In this document: positions 16,696-24,807 of the stretch, piece by piece
Position numbering within the stretch: position 1 is the first letter of the stretch
How the letters are laid out: each line of letters begins with the position of its first letter
NCBI GenBank assembly: GCA_902800595.1
Contig: CADCFA010000011.1
Coordinates: 28,140-92,139, forward strand
Source of the DNA: an uncultured Prevotellaceae bacterium
Lineage (GTDB): Bacteria; Bacteroidota; Bacteroidia; Bacteroidales; Bacteroidaceae
Length of the DNA: 64,000 nt
Direction: 5' to 3'
Notes under the pieces: model-generated
What the model was told of the DNA's origin: nothing
Database searches by the model: none
Seen by the model: only the letters and a program-made list of their open reading frames with translations
Program-made: the position numbers and the translations under genes

Positions 16696-17579
16696 TGACA
16701 ACAAGCGTGCTTCGTGAGATCACCCCACTGGGCGAGAACGACTTCATGTATGTAGCGGATCGCCATAAGAAGGAGTTCGACTATCCCATCCATCGGCATG
16801 AGATATTCGAACTCAACTTCGTGATGGGTGGTGCAGGCTGTCGGCGGGTAGTGGGTGACTCCAGTGAGGTAATCGGCGACCTGGACCTGGTATTGATCAC
16901 CAGTCCGGATCTGGAACATGTGTGGGAGCAGAACGGTGCTCAGACAGCAGATATCCACGAGGTGACAGTGCAGTTCCACCTTGACTTTGAATCCCCGTCG
17001 TCACCTTTCAGAACCAATCCCTTCCGTGCTATCCATCTGATGCTGACAAGGGCGAAACGCGGCTTGGCTTTCCCTGCAGAGGCGGTGATGATGGTCTCCC
17101 ACAGGCTGCTGAACCTGTCGAAGATCCAGGAGGGATTTCTGGCTGTTCAGGAGTTCCTCTCCATCCTTTATGAGCTGTCGAAGTCTGAGGGGGCACGAGA
17201 GCTGGCCTCTTCTGCCTTTGCCAAAGTGGAGGTGGACAGCGACTCGAAGCGTATCATGAAGGTGAAGAGTTACATTGACGAGCATTTCCGTGACGAGATG
17301 ACACAGGAACAGCTGTCGGCTCTTGTCAGCATGTCGCCATCGGCTTTCAGCCGCTACTTCAAGTTGCATACAGGCAAGAGCCTCTCTGAATATATCATCG
17401 ACATCCGTTTAGGTCATGCTGCCCGCAGGTTGGTGGATACCACAGATAGTGTGAGTGAGATCTGCTGGACGACGGGGTTCAACACACTCAGCAATTTCAA
17501 CCGTCTGTTCCGTAAGCGCAAGGGGTGCAGCCCCAAGGAATTCCGTGAAAAATACCAAAAAACGAAGCTGATTGTCTGA
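16695..17579 (+). CDS. AraC-family transcriptional regulator
   Basis: A 294-residue regulator with an N-terminal cupin-like sensing domain (HRHEIFELNFVMGG near residue 33) and a C-terminal pair of helix-turn-helix motifs (TQEQLSALVSMSPSAFSRYFK and DSVSEICWTTGFNTLSNFNRLFRKRKGCSPKEFR). It sits immediately upstream of the mannoside phosphorylase gene, so sensing mannan breakdown products is a reasonable inference. The start is ATG 16695, which overlaps the thioesterase stop; the longer frame upstream only shadows that gene. Confidence 0.9.
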   Translation: MTTSVLREITPLGENDFMYVADRHKKEFDYPIHRHEIFELNFVMGGAGCRRVVGDSSEVIGDLDLVLITSPDLEHVWEQNGAQTADIHEVTVQFHLDFESPSSPFRTNPFRAIHLMLTRAKRGLAFPAEAVMMVSHRLLNLSKIQEGFLAVQEFLSILYELSKSEGARELASSAFAKVEVDSDSKRIMKVKSYIDEHFRDEMTQEQLSALVSMSPSAFSRYFKLHTGKSLSEYIIDIRLGHAARRLVDTTDSVSEICWTTGFNTLSNFNRLFRKRKGCSPKEFREKYQKTKLIV

Positions 17580-17620
17580 AAAGGCAAAATAGTGTCGGTT
17601 TCGGTTATGATAATGTCATA

Positions 17621-17647
17621 TTGGTTATTGGTTTCTTCGTACCTTTG
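17621..17647 (+). promoter_or_regulatory. Promoter of the mannosylglucose phosphorylase operon
   Basis: TTGG at 17621-17624 and TACCTTTG at 17640-17647, 23 nt before the ATG. This is the likely target of the AraC regulator encoded just upstream. Confidence 0.65.
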
Positions 17648-17670
17648 CACCGTCAAAACTTAAAAGCAAT

Positions 17671-18834
17671 ATGAACTATCAGGAAAAAGTACAGGCATTA
17701 CGCCAGCGCCATGAGGCACTGCTTCAGCGCAAGAATCAAGTGATGGAGGGTGGTAACGGTATTTACGAGAAATACGTGTACCCTATTCTGACGGCAGAGC
17801 ATACGCCTCTGGAGTGGAAATACGACTTCAACGAGCAGGACAACCCCTTCTTGATGCAGCGCATCATGATGAATGCGGTGCTGAACGCAGGTGCCATCAA
17901 ACTGGATGGACGCTACCTGCTGGTATGCCGTGTGGAGGGTGCAGACCGTAAGTCGTTCTTCGCCGTGGCAGAGTCGCCTAACGGCATCGACCAGTGGCGC
18001 TTCTGGGAGGAGCCTATCACGATGCCTGATACCGAGGATCCTGCTACCAACATCTATGATATGCGTGTCACCCAGCACGAGGACGGATGGCTCTACGGCG
18101 TGTTCTGTGCGGAGCGTCACGACGCCTCACAGCCCGGTAACCTGAGTGCTGCAACGGCTACCGCTGGTATCGCCCGCACGAAGGACCTGAAGACCTGGGA
18201 GCGCCTGCCAGACCTGAAGACGAAGAGTCAGCAGCGCAACGTGGTGCTGCATCCGGAGTTCGTCAACGGCAAGTATGCCCTCTATACCCGTCCGCAGGAT
18301 GGCTTCATCGACACTGGCAGCGGCGGTGGCATCGGCTGGGCACTGGTGGATGACATGACACATGCCGAGGTGAAGGAAGAGAAGATTATCTATGAGCGCA
18401 AGTACCACACCATCACCGAGGTGAAGAACGGTGAGGGTCCTCATCCGCTGAAGACGGAGAAGGGCTGGCTGCATCTGGCACATGGTGTCCGTGGTACGGC
18501 TGACGGACTGCGCTATGTGCTATATATGTATATGACCTCACTCGAGGATCCCACGAAGGTGATTGCCAAGCCGGGCGGTTTCTTCCTGGTACCGGAGGGC
18601 AACGAGTATATCGGTGATGTGATGAACGTGGCGTTTGCCAACGGATGGATCAAGGATGAAGACGGACGTGTGCTGATCTACTATGCTTCGGCAGATACCC
18701 GTCTGCATGTCGCCACCTCAAGTGTGGACCGTCTGGTGGACTACTGTATGAACACCCCTGAGGACGGACTCACCACCAGTGCCAGTGTGGAGACTATCAA
18801 GAAGCTGATAGCAAAGAACAGGAATCAGAAATAA
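17671..18834 (+). CDS. GH130 4-O-beta-D-mannosyl-D-glucose phosphorylase
   Basis: A 387-residue glycoside phosphorylase of family GH130. In Bacteroides this family splits mannosyl-glucose with phosphate into mannose-1-phosphate and glucose in the cytosol. Recognisable parts are NAGAIKLDGRYLLVCRVEGADRKSFFAVAESPNGIDQW, the region around PATNIYDMRVT with the catalytic acid candidate Asp, and the HPEFVNGKYALYTRPQDGF and GEGPHPLKTEKGWLHLAHGV blocks. The epimerase, transporter and mannanase genes lie nearby on the other strand, matching the known B. fragilis mannan pathway. manA follows after 21 bases. Confidence 0.93.
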   Translation: MNYQEKVQALRQRHEALLQRKNQVMEGGNGIYEKYVYPILTAEHTPLEWKYDFNEQDNPFLMQRIMMNAVLNAGAIKLDGRYLLVCRVEGADRKSFFAVAESPNGIDQWRFWEEPITMPDTEDPATNIYDMRVTQHEDGWLYGVFCAERHDASQPGNLSAATATAGIARTKDLKTWERLPDLKTKSQQRNVVLHPEFVNGKYALYTRPQDGFIDTGSGGGIGWALVDDMTHAEVKEEKIIYERKYHTITEVKNGEGPHPLKTEKGWLHLAHGVRGTADGLRYVLYMYMTSLEDPTKVIAKPGGFFLVPEGNEYIGDVMNVAFANGWIKDEDGRVLIYYASADTRLHVATSSVDRLVDYCMNTPEDGLTTSASVETIKKLIAKNRNQK

Positions 18835-18855
18835 CCCCTCAACAACAGAAGCCCT

Positions 18856-19808
18856 ATGAAACCCTATAAATTTCAGCCTTATCTGAAGACCACCATCTGG
18901 GGCGGCTATCAGATTGCACCTTTCAAAGGTATCTTTAACGCACAGCCTAATGTGGGCGAGAGTTGGGAGATCAGCGGTGTGCCGGGACATGAGAGCGTGG
19001 CTATCAATCGCGGACTGGTGAATGATGTCGATGAAGGTCTGACACTGGTAGAACTGATCGATAAGTACAAGGAGCTGCTGGTAGGTAAGAAGATCTACAA
19101 GAAGTTCGGCAATCAGTTCCCCCTGCTGGTGAAGTTCATCGACTCCCGTATCCCGACGATAAGTTGGCGATGGAGCGTCACGGCTGTGCGGGAAAGACGG
19201 AGATGTGGTATATCATCAAGAGCGATGTGGGCTCGAAGATCTATTCCGGTCTGAGAAAGAGCATCACACCAGAGGAATATGAACAGCTGGCAACGGCAGA
19301 GCCTCAGAACGGGCGTTCCCCGATGCAGGATGTGATAGCTACCCACGAGGCGCATGAGGGTGACCTCTATTTCCTGCCTGCAGGACGACTGCATGCCATC
19401 GGTGCCGGTAACTTCCTGGCAGAGATCCAGCAGACCAGCGACATCACCTATCGTGTGTATGACTTCGGACGAAAGGATATGCATGGTAATCCGCGTGAAC
19501 TGCATATCGAACAGGCGAAGGATGCCATCGACTATCAGGTGTGGCCTGCCTATCGTACCTCCTACGACAGCACGAAACCCATCTCACAGCTTATCAACTG
19601 TCCTTACTTTGTGGTACATCGTGTGGTGGTGCAGGTAGCCCAGCAGATCGACTTCCACTGCGACTCATTCGTCATTGTGGTCTGCCTCTGGGGAAAGGCC
19701 AACATCAACGGCATCGAGATCCGTCAGGGAGAGACCATCCTCGTACCTGCCAGTGAGAATATCCTCTATATCTTCGGTAACGCCACCTTCCTGACAGCTA
19801 CCATGTAA
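18856..19808 (+). pseudogene. manA: Mannose-6-phosphate isomerase (ManA), frameshifted
   Basis: Class I phosphomannose isomerase split over two frames. Residues up to LLVKFIDSR (about 19146) are in frame 1; from PDDKLAMERHG (19152) onward the frame is 3. Family members continue this segment with a D-x-L-S-(I/V)-Q-V-H-P-D-D pattern, so about 22 nt encoding the zinc-binding Q-x-H region are missing. Adding 22 nt would restore about 324 codons, the normal length. As read, the protein stops at 19254 without a complete active site. Real mutation and assembly error both fit. It is cotranscribed with GH130 and would link mannose to fructose-6-phosphate. Confidence 0.85.
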
Positions 19809-19815
19809 AAAGTTG

Positions 19816-19841
19816 GAAAGGTAGGCAATCGCCTACCTTTC
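19816..19841. terminator. Bidirectional terminator between manA and the epimerase gene
   Basis: GAAAGGTAGGC and GCCTACCTTTC form a perfect 11-bp stem with loop AATC, followed by T-rich DNA. It overlaps the 3' end of the convergent epimerase gene. Confidence 0.85.
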
Positions 19842-21104
19842 TATAATTTCCAGACACATACGTCCGTTGTGATAGGGGCATTTCCAGAAGCCTGCCTTAT
19901 CATCGACGGTATTCAGTGAGCCGTCGGGATGACGACTCCAGTACCACTCACCATTCTCGCGGTCTATCAGGTTGTCCTTGATATACTGCCAGCAACGGAG
20001 GGCCTTCTCAAGGGCTGCCTCATCATGGAAGTGCTGATAGATGTTATAGAAGCCTACCACCGTCTCGGCCTGTACCCACCAGTGCAGGTCGTCGTCTTTT
20101 GTACCTGCGGTGAGATTAGCCTCATGTATCATGGAGCCATCGGCATTCAGTCCTTTCTCCGAGGCTTCTGCCACCATCTGAACGATGGGCTCCACCTTAT
20201 CTAATACCTTGTGATCACCCAGCACCAATGCCGCCTCATGCATCAGCCAGGAGCACTCTATATCGTGTCCATAGCTCTCCAACTGTCCTGCCCCACGCTT
20301 CCAGTCCATCTCGAAGAAGAGATCAAGGTGATGCGTCTCGGGGTTGAGGATCCTATCCGTGAAGATCTCTATCAGATTACGGACAGAGGCCTCTACGCTG
20401 ATCATCGTCTCTGGTGGCAGACTGATGCCAATGGGAAGCACTGCGCCAAGGGCAGGCACATAATCGCATGATTCTGCCGCATGCAGCTCCCTGAGGCATC
20501 TGAGCAGATTGGTGTATGGCTCGATGATATGCAAGTGGGTGTTCTGCGACTTCGGGTAGTTCTCGTCTAGTTCTGAGAGTCGCATGTCAGCAATCTCGCC
20601 CCACTCCCGGGTGCAGGCTTCGATATAGCCATTATACTCCCGATCGAAGGCGTGCTCCTCAATGCAGTCATACAACTGCAAGGCATAGTCCAACACCTCC
20701 CTATCGCCTGTGGCACGTACATATTCTGTCAGTCCGTAGATCACGAAACCGATGGCATAGAACTGCTTTTTCGTGTCCTTGGGCTGTCCCTGATAGTCGA
20801 GACTCCAATACACGCCCCCGTATTCGGGATCGATGAAGTGGTCGATGATATAGTCCTTGGCACGAGTCGCCATATCCAGATACTCAGGCTTACGCAGCAC
20901 CCGGTAGGCGGCTGAGAAGGTCCAGAGGATACGGGCATTCAGGATGGCTCCCTTGTCTGCATCTTTATGCAACACATTGCCGTTGTCGATGCGTCCATAG
21001 AAGCCGCCATGCTCCTCATCCTGCATGCGGTCGATCCAAAACCGCAAGATATTGTTCTCCAACACCTCGCGCATCTCCTGCTTCAATGTCTCGATCTGTG
21101 TCAT
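19833..21104 (-). CDS. Cellobiose/mannobiose 2-epimerase (AGE family)
   Basis: A 423-residue N-acylglucosamine 2-epimerase-family (alpha6/alpha6 barrel) enzyme. Conserved catalytic-region features are the HDIECSWLM segment, the WWVQAETVVGFYNIYQ segment and the late WYWSRHPDGS with the catalytic histidine. In Bacteroides mannan loci this enzyme turns beta-1,4-mannobiose into mannosyl-glucose, the substrate of GH130. The start codon overlaps the stop of the upstream symporter gene by 4 bases, supporting an operon of mannanase, symporter and epimerase on the minus strand. Confidence 0.92.
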   Translation of the reverse strand: MTQIETLKQEMREVLENNILRFWIDRMQDEEHGGFYGRIDNGNVLHKDADKGAILNARILWTFSAAYRVLRKPEYLDMATRAKDYIIDHFIDPEYGGVYWSLDYQGQPKDTKKQFYAIGFVIYGLTEYVRATGDREVLDYALQLYDCIEEHAFDREYNGYIEACTREWGEIADMRLSELDENYPKSQNTHLHIIEPYTNLLRCLRELHAAESCDYVPALGAVLPIGISLPPETMISVEASVRNLIEIFTDRILNPETHHLDLFFEMDWKRGAGQLESYGHDIECSWLMHEAALVLGDHKVLDKVEPIVQMVAEASEKGLNADGSMIHEANLTAGTKDDDLHWWVQAETVVGFYNIYQHFHDEAALEKALRCWQYIKDNLIDRENGEWYWSRHPDGSLNTVDDKAGFWKCPYHNGRMCLEIIER

Positions 21105-22441
21105 TTCTTAATCGGATAAATATAGATAAGACCAATCATTATCAACGCGATGATAGCTGGGAACATAGAGAACAGTGCCCAGATCATATTGTTGACAGAC
21201 TCAGCATCCGTAATCGTGATGACAGTCTGACCTGTGGCATCGGTACCTGACACGAAACCTGCGATACCCAGCAACAGGGCTACCAACGAACCGGAGATGG
21301 CGGTGCCGAACTTCTGCGACATCGTACCACTGGAGAAGATAAGACCTGTTGAGGAAGTACCGTTCTTCTCAGTAGCATAGTCGGCTACATCGGCATACAT
21401 AGACCACAGCAGCGGCGAGTAGAGTCCTATACCGATAGAAGTCAGAATCACGACGCCTACCATCAGCCAGATGCTGGCGGCATCCATCGGGATGAAGAAG
21501 AAGATCACTGAGGTAACGACACAGATCACTGCAGCCCAGATGAATGCCATACGCTTGGAACCTACCCACTTGGTGAATGCAGGCGACACACCACCGAAGA
21601 TCATACAGGTGAGTTCACCGAAAGTCATAAACACCGTATAGTTGATGATGAGTCCACTCACCGTCACGTCGCCATGCAGACAGTACTCGAACATATAACC
21701 AGCCACCGCATAGCGGAAGCCGTTGAAGAAGTTCATGCAGATACCTATCAGCGTAAGGATCACCCAGGGACGGTTACGGAACAGGTCGGCAAAGGGTTTT
21801 AAGGAGAACTTCTCGGCACGGGCTGGCTTCTTGCGCTCCTTCGTCAAGAGGCCACAAGCCAAAGTACCTACCGTTGCTACAAAACCAAGCAATGCTCCCA
21901 CCACCGCATACTGATGCTGGTCGCTGCCTCCCACCATCTTCTGCAGGTAAGGGAACGACAGCAACGTGATGAATCCCATGGCATAGGCTCCTACCATACG
22001 GAAGGAAGAGAACTGATTCTTCTCGTTGTCATCATCAGTCATCACGCCCAGCAATGAGCCATAGGGGACATTCACCGCCGTATAGACCACCATCATCAGC
22101 AGATAGAACGTGTAGGCCCAGATGCGCTTACCCGTCAATCCGAGGTCGGGGGTGTAAAGCAACAAAGCAAAGATGAGTCCAAGGGGTACGGCTCCGAAGA
22201 TGAGCCAAGGACGATAGGTACCCCATCGAGACTGCGTGCGATCTGCCAACGAACCCATCAGGGGGTCAGTTACCACATCGAACATACGTGCTATCAGCAT
22301 CAACGTTGCTGTATCTGCCACTGTCAGACCAAATACATTGGTGAAGAACAAGGGAAAGGCTATCGACATCACCTTCCAGGTGATACCACCGGCAGCGGCA
22401 TCACCCAAGGCATAGCCAATCTTTTCGCTTAATTTTGCCAT
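21101..22441 (-). CDS. GPH-family sugar:cation symporter
   Basis: A 446-residue inner-membrane transporter with about 12 predicted helices. It shows glycoside-pentoside-hexuronide features: N-terminal KIGYALGDAAAGGITWKVMS, the MFDVVTDPLMGSLADRTQSRWGTYRPWLIFGAVPLG loop, and PYGSLLGVMTDDDNEKNQFSSFRM. It probably imports mannobiose or manno-oligosaccharides, in keeping with the mannanase upstream and the epimerase downstream, both in the same orientation. Confidence 0.92.
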   Translation of the reverse strand: MAKLSEKIGYALGDAAAGGITWKVMSIAFPLFFTNVFGLTVADTATLMLIARMFDVVTDPLMGSLADRTQSRWGTYRPWLIFGAVPLGLIFALLLYTPDLGLTGKRIWAYTFYLLMMVVYTAVNVPYGSLLGVMTDDDNEKNQFSSFRMVGAYAMGFITLLSFPYLQKMVGGSDQHQYAVVGALLGFVATVGTLACGLLTKERKKPARAEKFSLKPFADLFRNRPWVILTLIGICMNFFNGFRYAVAGYMFEYCLHGDVTVSGLIINYTVFMTFGELTCMIFGGVSPAFTKWVGSKRMAFIWAAVICVVTSVIFFFIPMDAASIWLMVGVVILTSIGIGLYSPLLWSMYADVADYATEKNGTSSTGLIFSSGTMSQKFGTAISGSLVALLLGIAGFVSGTDATGQTVITITDAESVNNMIWALFSMFPAIIALIMIGLIYIYPIKK

Positions 22442-22455
22442 AGGTTTATTATTGA

Positions 22456-23568
22456 TTATTGAATTTCTTTCAGGAACATGACGTTTTCTGCTTCCTTGAA
22501 GACCTTATAGTCTTCGCCACAGGGCGTGTTGGGCACAGGTCCGAACCACTCCTTGTCATAGTTACGCCACAACAGGAAGTAGCTGATAGTATATTTATCC
22601 ATCTGAGGCTTCAACACCCGTGAGAACCAAGTGGAGTCAGGGGTGTTCTGCATGCCGCACTCCGTCATCGCCAACAGCTTGCCGTTATCTTTGGCAAACT
22701 TTGTCAGGAACGTGAGGTCGGCATTCAGCTGCTTCACGAAATCCGCTTCCGTACCCCACTGATAGGCATCCTCACCAATCAGTGTCACCCTGTCATTACC
22801 AGGATAGCGAGCCATGAAGCGCTCGATGGTCCAGTTGCCGTCAAGATTTGGCGAATAGCTCCATAGCAGATTATTGAGACCACGACTTGTCATATAGTCC
22901 TGCAACAGATTCCACAGACCTTTGAACTCCTCGTCGGAACAGAGTTTCTGTCCCCACCAGAACCAAGAACCGTTGTTCTCGTGCCAGGGGCGGAAGATGA
23001 CAGGTACAGGTTTGCCGTTCTCATCTTTCAGTGATTCGAGGAAATCGCCCACACGCTGCATCCATGTCTGGAAAAGCTCGGCTTTCTGTCCACCAGGCAG
23101 TATGCTTTTCACCACTGTGGTGTCGTTGACATCCCAGGCAGAGCCGGCAGGGAACTTCTGTTCTCCCCTACCACCGTCGGGAGCTGTTGTCAACGGGTTA
23201 CGCGGATGCCAGCTGATGGTGACGATACCACCACGCTTCACATGCGCCAGCAGCTCATCGTGGATACGGGTGAAGGGTACGCTGTCGAGGTTCTTGTCAT
23301 CACCCATCTCAATACCACCCAGATCGAATCCCATCACGGCAGGATAGTCACCAACGGTGAGCTTCACATCGCTCTTACCGTCTTCGTAAGCCCAACCGAT
23401 GCCATAGAACGGATCATCCTGATGACCCGCCATATAACCTTTCTTCTGGAGGGAGTCCATACGCTCCTCCAACTGCTGAGCCAGCGTCTTCACGGGCTCA
23501 GATTTCTGCTGTGCTTTACAGCTCATTATCGCAACTGTGGCGATTAGTAATAATAATAGTTTTCTCAT
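22456..23568 (-). CDS. GH26 beta-mannanase lipoprotein
   Basis: A 370-residue family 26 glycoside hydrolase with a lipoprotein signal peptide (lipobox IMSC near residue 17), so probably periplasmic or outer-membrane anchored. The acid/base motif is RPWHENNGSWFWWG near residue 195 and the nucleophile lies in AMTECGMQ near residue 302. It should hydrolyse beta-1,4-mannan to mannobiose. ATG 23568 was chosen because the -7 box lies at 23577-23584, only 8 nt upstream; the open frame further back is non-coding. It is first gene of the minus-strand operon. Confidence 0.93.
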   Translation of the reverse strand: MRKLLLLLIATVAIMSCKAQQKSEPVKTLAQQLEERMDSLQKKGYMAGHQDDPFYGIGWAYEDGKSDVKLTVGDYPAVMGFDLGGIEMGDDKNLDSVPFTRIHDELLAHVKRGGIVTISWHPRNPLTTAPDGGRGEQKFPAGSAWDVNDTTVVKSILPGGQKAELFQTWMQRVGDFLESLKDENGKPVPVIFRPWHENNGSWFWWGQKLCSDEEFKGLWNLLQDYMTSRGLNNLLWSYSPNLDGNWTIERFMARYPGNDRVTLIGEDAYQWGTEADFVKQLNADLTFLTKFAKDNGKLLAMTECGMQNTPDSTWFSRVLKPQMDKYTISYFLLWRNYDKEWFGPVPNTPCGEDYKVFKEAENVMFLKEIQ

Positions 23569-23576
23569 TTCGCGTG

Positions 23577-23584
23577 CAAAAATA
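23577..23584 (-). promoter_or_regulatory. Promoter -7 box of the mannanase operon
   Basis: Minus-strand TATTTTTG, 8 nt before the GH26 start, so a leaderless or nearly leaderless transcript. Confidence 0.6.
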
Positions 23585-23624
23585 AGAAAAGTTGCCGAAT
23601 TATGCAAATTTTTATTTCCTTAAT

Positions 23625-24752
23625 TTACAATAGCAGGTGATACATACCGCCGGCGAGGGGTTTTATGATGCCTTTCATTTCGAGTTGGAAGAGGAGGGCG
23701 GTGAGTTGTCCGATGGGGATGCTGGTCTTGACGCTGATGATATTGAGTTGCAGGTCGTTGGTCTGTTGAAGCAGACTGACAATCTGCTGTTCACTTGGCG
23801 AGAGATCAGGAAAGAGGTTTCGTTCGATACCATCTGACTTGGCTTGTTGCAGACGAGCCTCATCCTGCCAGTCCATCGCTTTCACAAAGTCGTCGGCACA
23901 GGTGATAAGGGCTGCCCCGTTATCACGGATCAGGTTGTTGCAGCCTTTGGAGAACTCTGCACTCACATGACCTGGAAAGGCAAAGACACTGCGATTATAA
24001 CTCTGGGCGATCTCTGCCGTGATGAGTCCCCCACCCTTGGCGGCACTCTCAACGATAATCGTCGCGTCAGCCATACCTGCCACAATACGGTTTCGGCGCA
24101 CGAAGTTGGCTTTGTCGGCATTTGTCAGCGTCATAAACTCCGTGAGCAGACCACCGTGACGAATCATCTCTGCTGCTGTGTCGCGATGACGGTAAGGATA
24201 GATCTGATCCAGTCCGTGAGCCAGCACTCCCACCGTGGGATAACCATTAGCCAATGCCTGGCGATGGGCATTGATATCCACACCGTATGCCAGACCGCTG
24301 ACAACCAATACCTGTGGACAACTGCGGTGCAGATCCTCGATGAAATGGCGGATAATATCCTGTCCGTAGGTGGTACAATGTCGGGTTCCGACAATACTGA
24401 TGATACGCGACTGGTTCAGATCGGCATTACCCTTATAATAAAGGATGATAGGGGCATCAGGACATTCCGAAAGCCTTTGCGGATAATCAGCGTCTGTCAG
24501 CGTGAGTGCCCGGATGCCGTGAGCCTGCATATACTGGAACTCTACTTCTGCCCGCCGCATCGGTTCATCCCAGTCTTTCAGGGCCTCCATCAGACGAGGC
24601 GAGCAGTCTTGCAGGATATCGCCGATGTCATGACGATGTTCAAAGATGAGTTGTGCACTGCCAACAGCACGATACAGTTCGAGTGCTGTTGCAAAATTAA
24701 AGTTGCTGATACGTGTCAGCGCCATTGTGAAAAAGATTTCGTCGTTGTTCAT
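23625..24752 (-). CDS. dprA: DNA processing protein DprA
   Basis: A 375-residue DprA/Smf protein that binds incoming single-stranded DNA and loads RecA in transformation. The N-terminal helical (SAM-like) domain precedes the Rossmann-like core with ISIVGTRHCTTYGQDIIRHF, VVSGLAYGVDINAH and FVRRNRIVAGMADATIIVESAAKGGGLITAEIA. The C-terminal region has a winged helix (LNIISVKTSIPIGQLTALLFQLEMKGII). It lies next to the DUF2851 gene in the same direction. Confidence 0.95.
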   Translation of the reverse strand: MNNDEIFFTMALTRISNFNFATALELYRAVGSAQLIFEHRHDIGDILQDCSPRLMEALKDWDEPMRRAEVEFQYMQAHGIRALTLTDADYPQRLSECPDAPIILYYKGNADLNQSRIISIVGTRHCTTYGQDIIRHFIEDLHRSCPQVLVVSGLAYGVDINAHRQALANGYPTVGVLAHGLDQIYPYRHRDTAAEMIRHGGLLTEFMTLTNADKANFVRRNRIVAGMADATIIVESAAKGGGLITAEIAQSYNRSVFAFPGHVSAEFSKGCNNLIRDNGAALITCADDFVKAMDWQDEARLQQAKSDGIERNLFPDLSPSEQQIVSLLQQTNDLQLNIISVKTSIPIGQLTALLFQLEMKGIIKPLAGGMYHLLL

Positions 24753-24755
24753 TTA

Positions 24756-24798
24756 TTTACCTTTTTACTTTCTTACCTTTTTACCTTTTTACTTTCTC
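24756..24798 (-). repeat. Tandem AAAGGTAAAA-type repeat upstream of dprA
   Basis: On the minus strand, about five copies of GTAAAAAG/GGTAAAAA lead into the dprA start, as before argH and ribD. Confidence 0.7.
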
Positions 24799-24807
24799 TT
24801 AAGATAT

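Noticed and set aside
18856-19254. Programmed frameshift in manA
   Set aside because: There is no slippery heptamer at the junction, and conserved residues are missing, so a deletion fits better than recoding.
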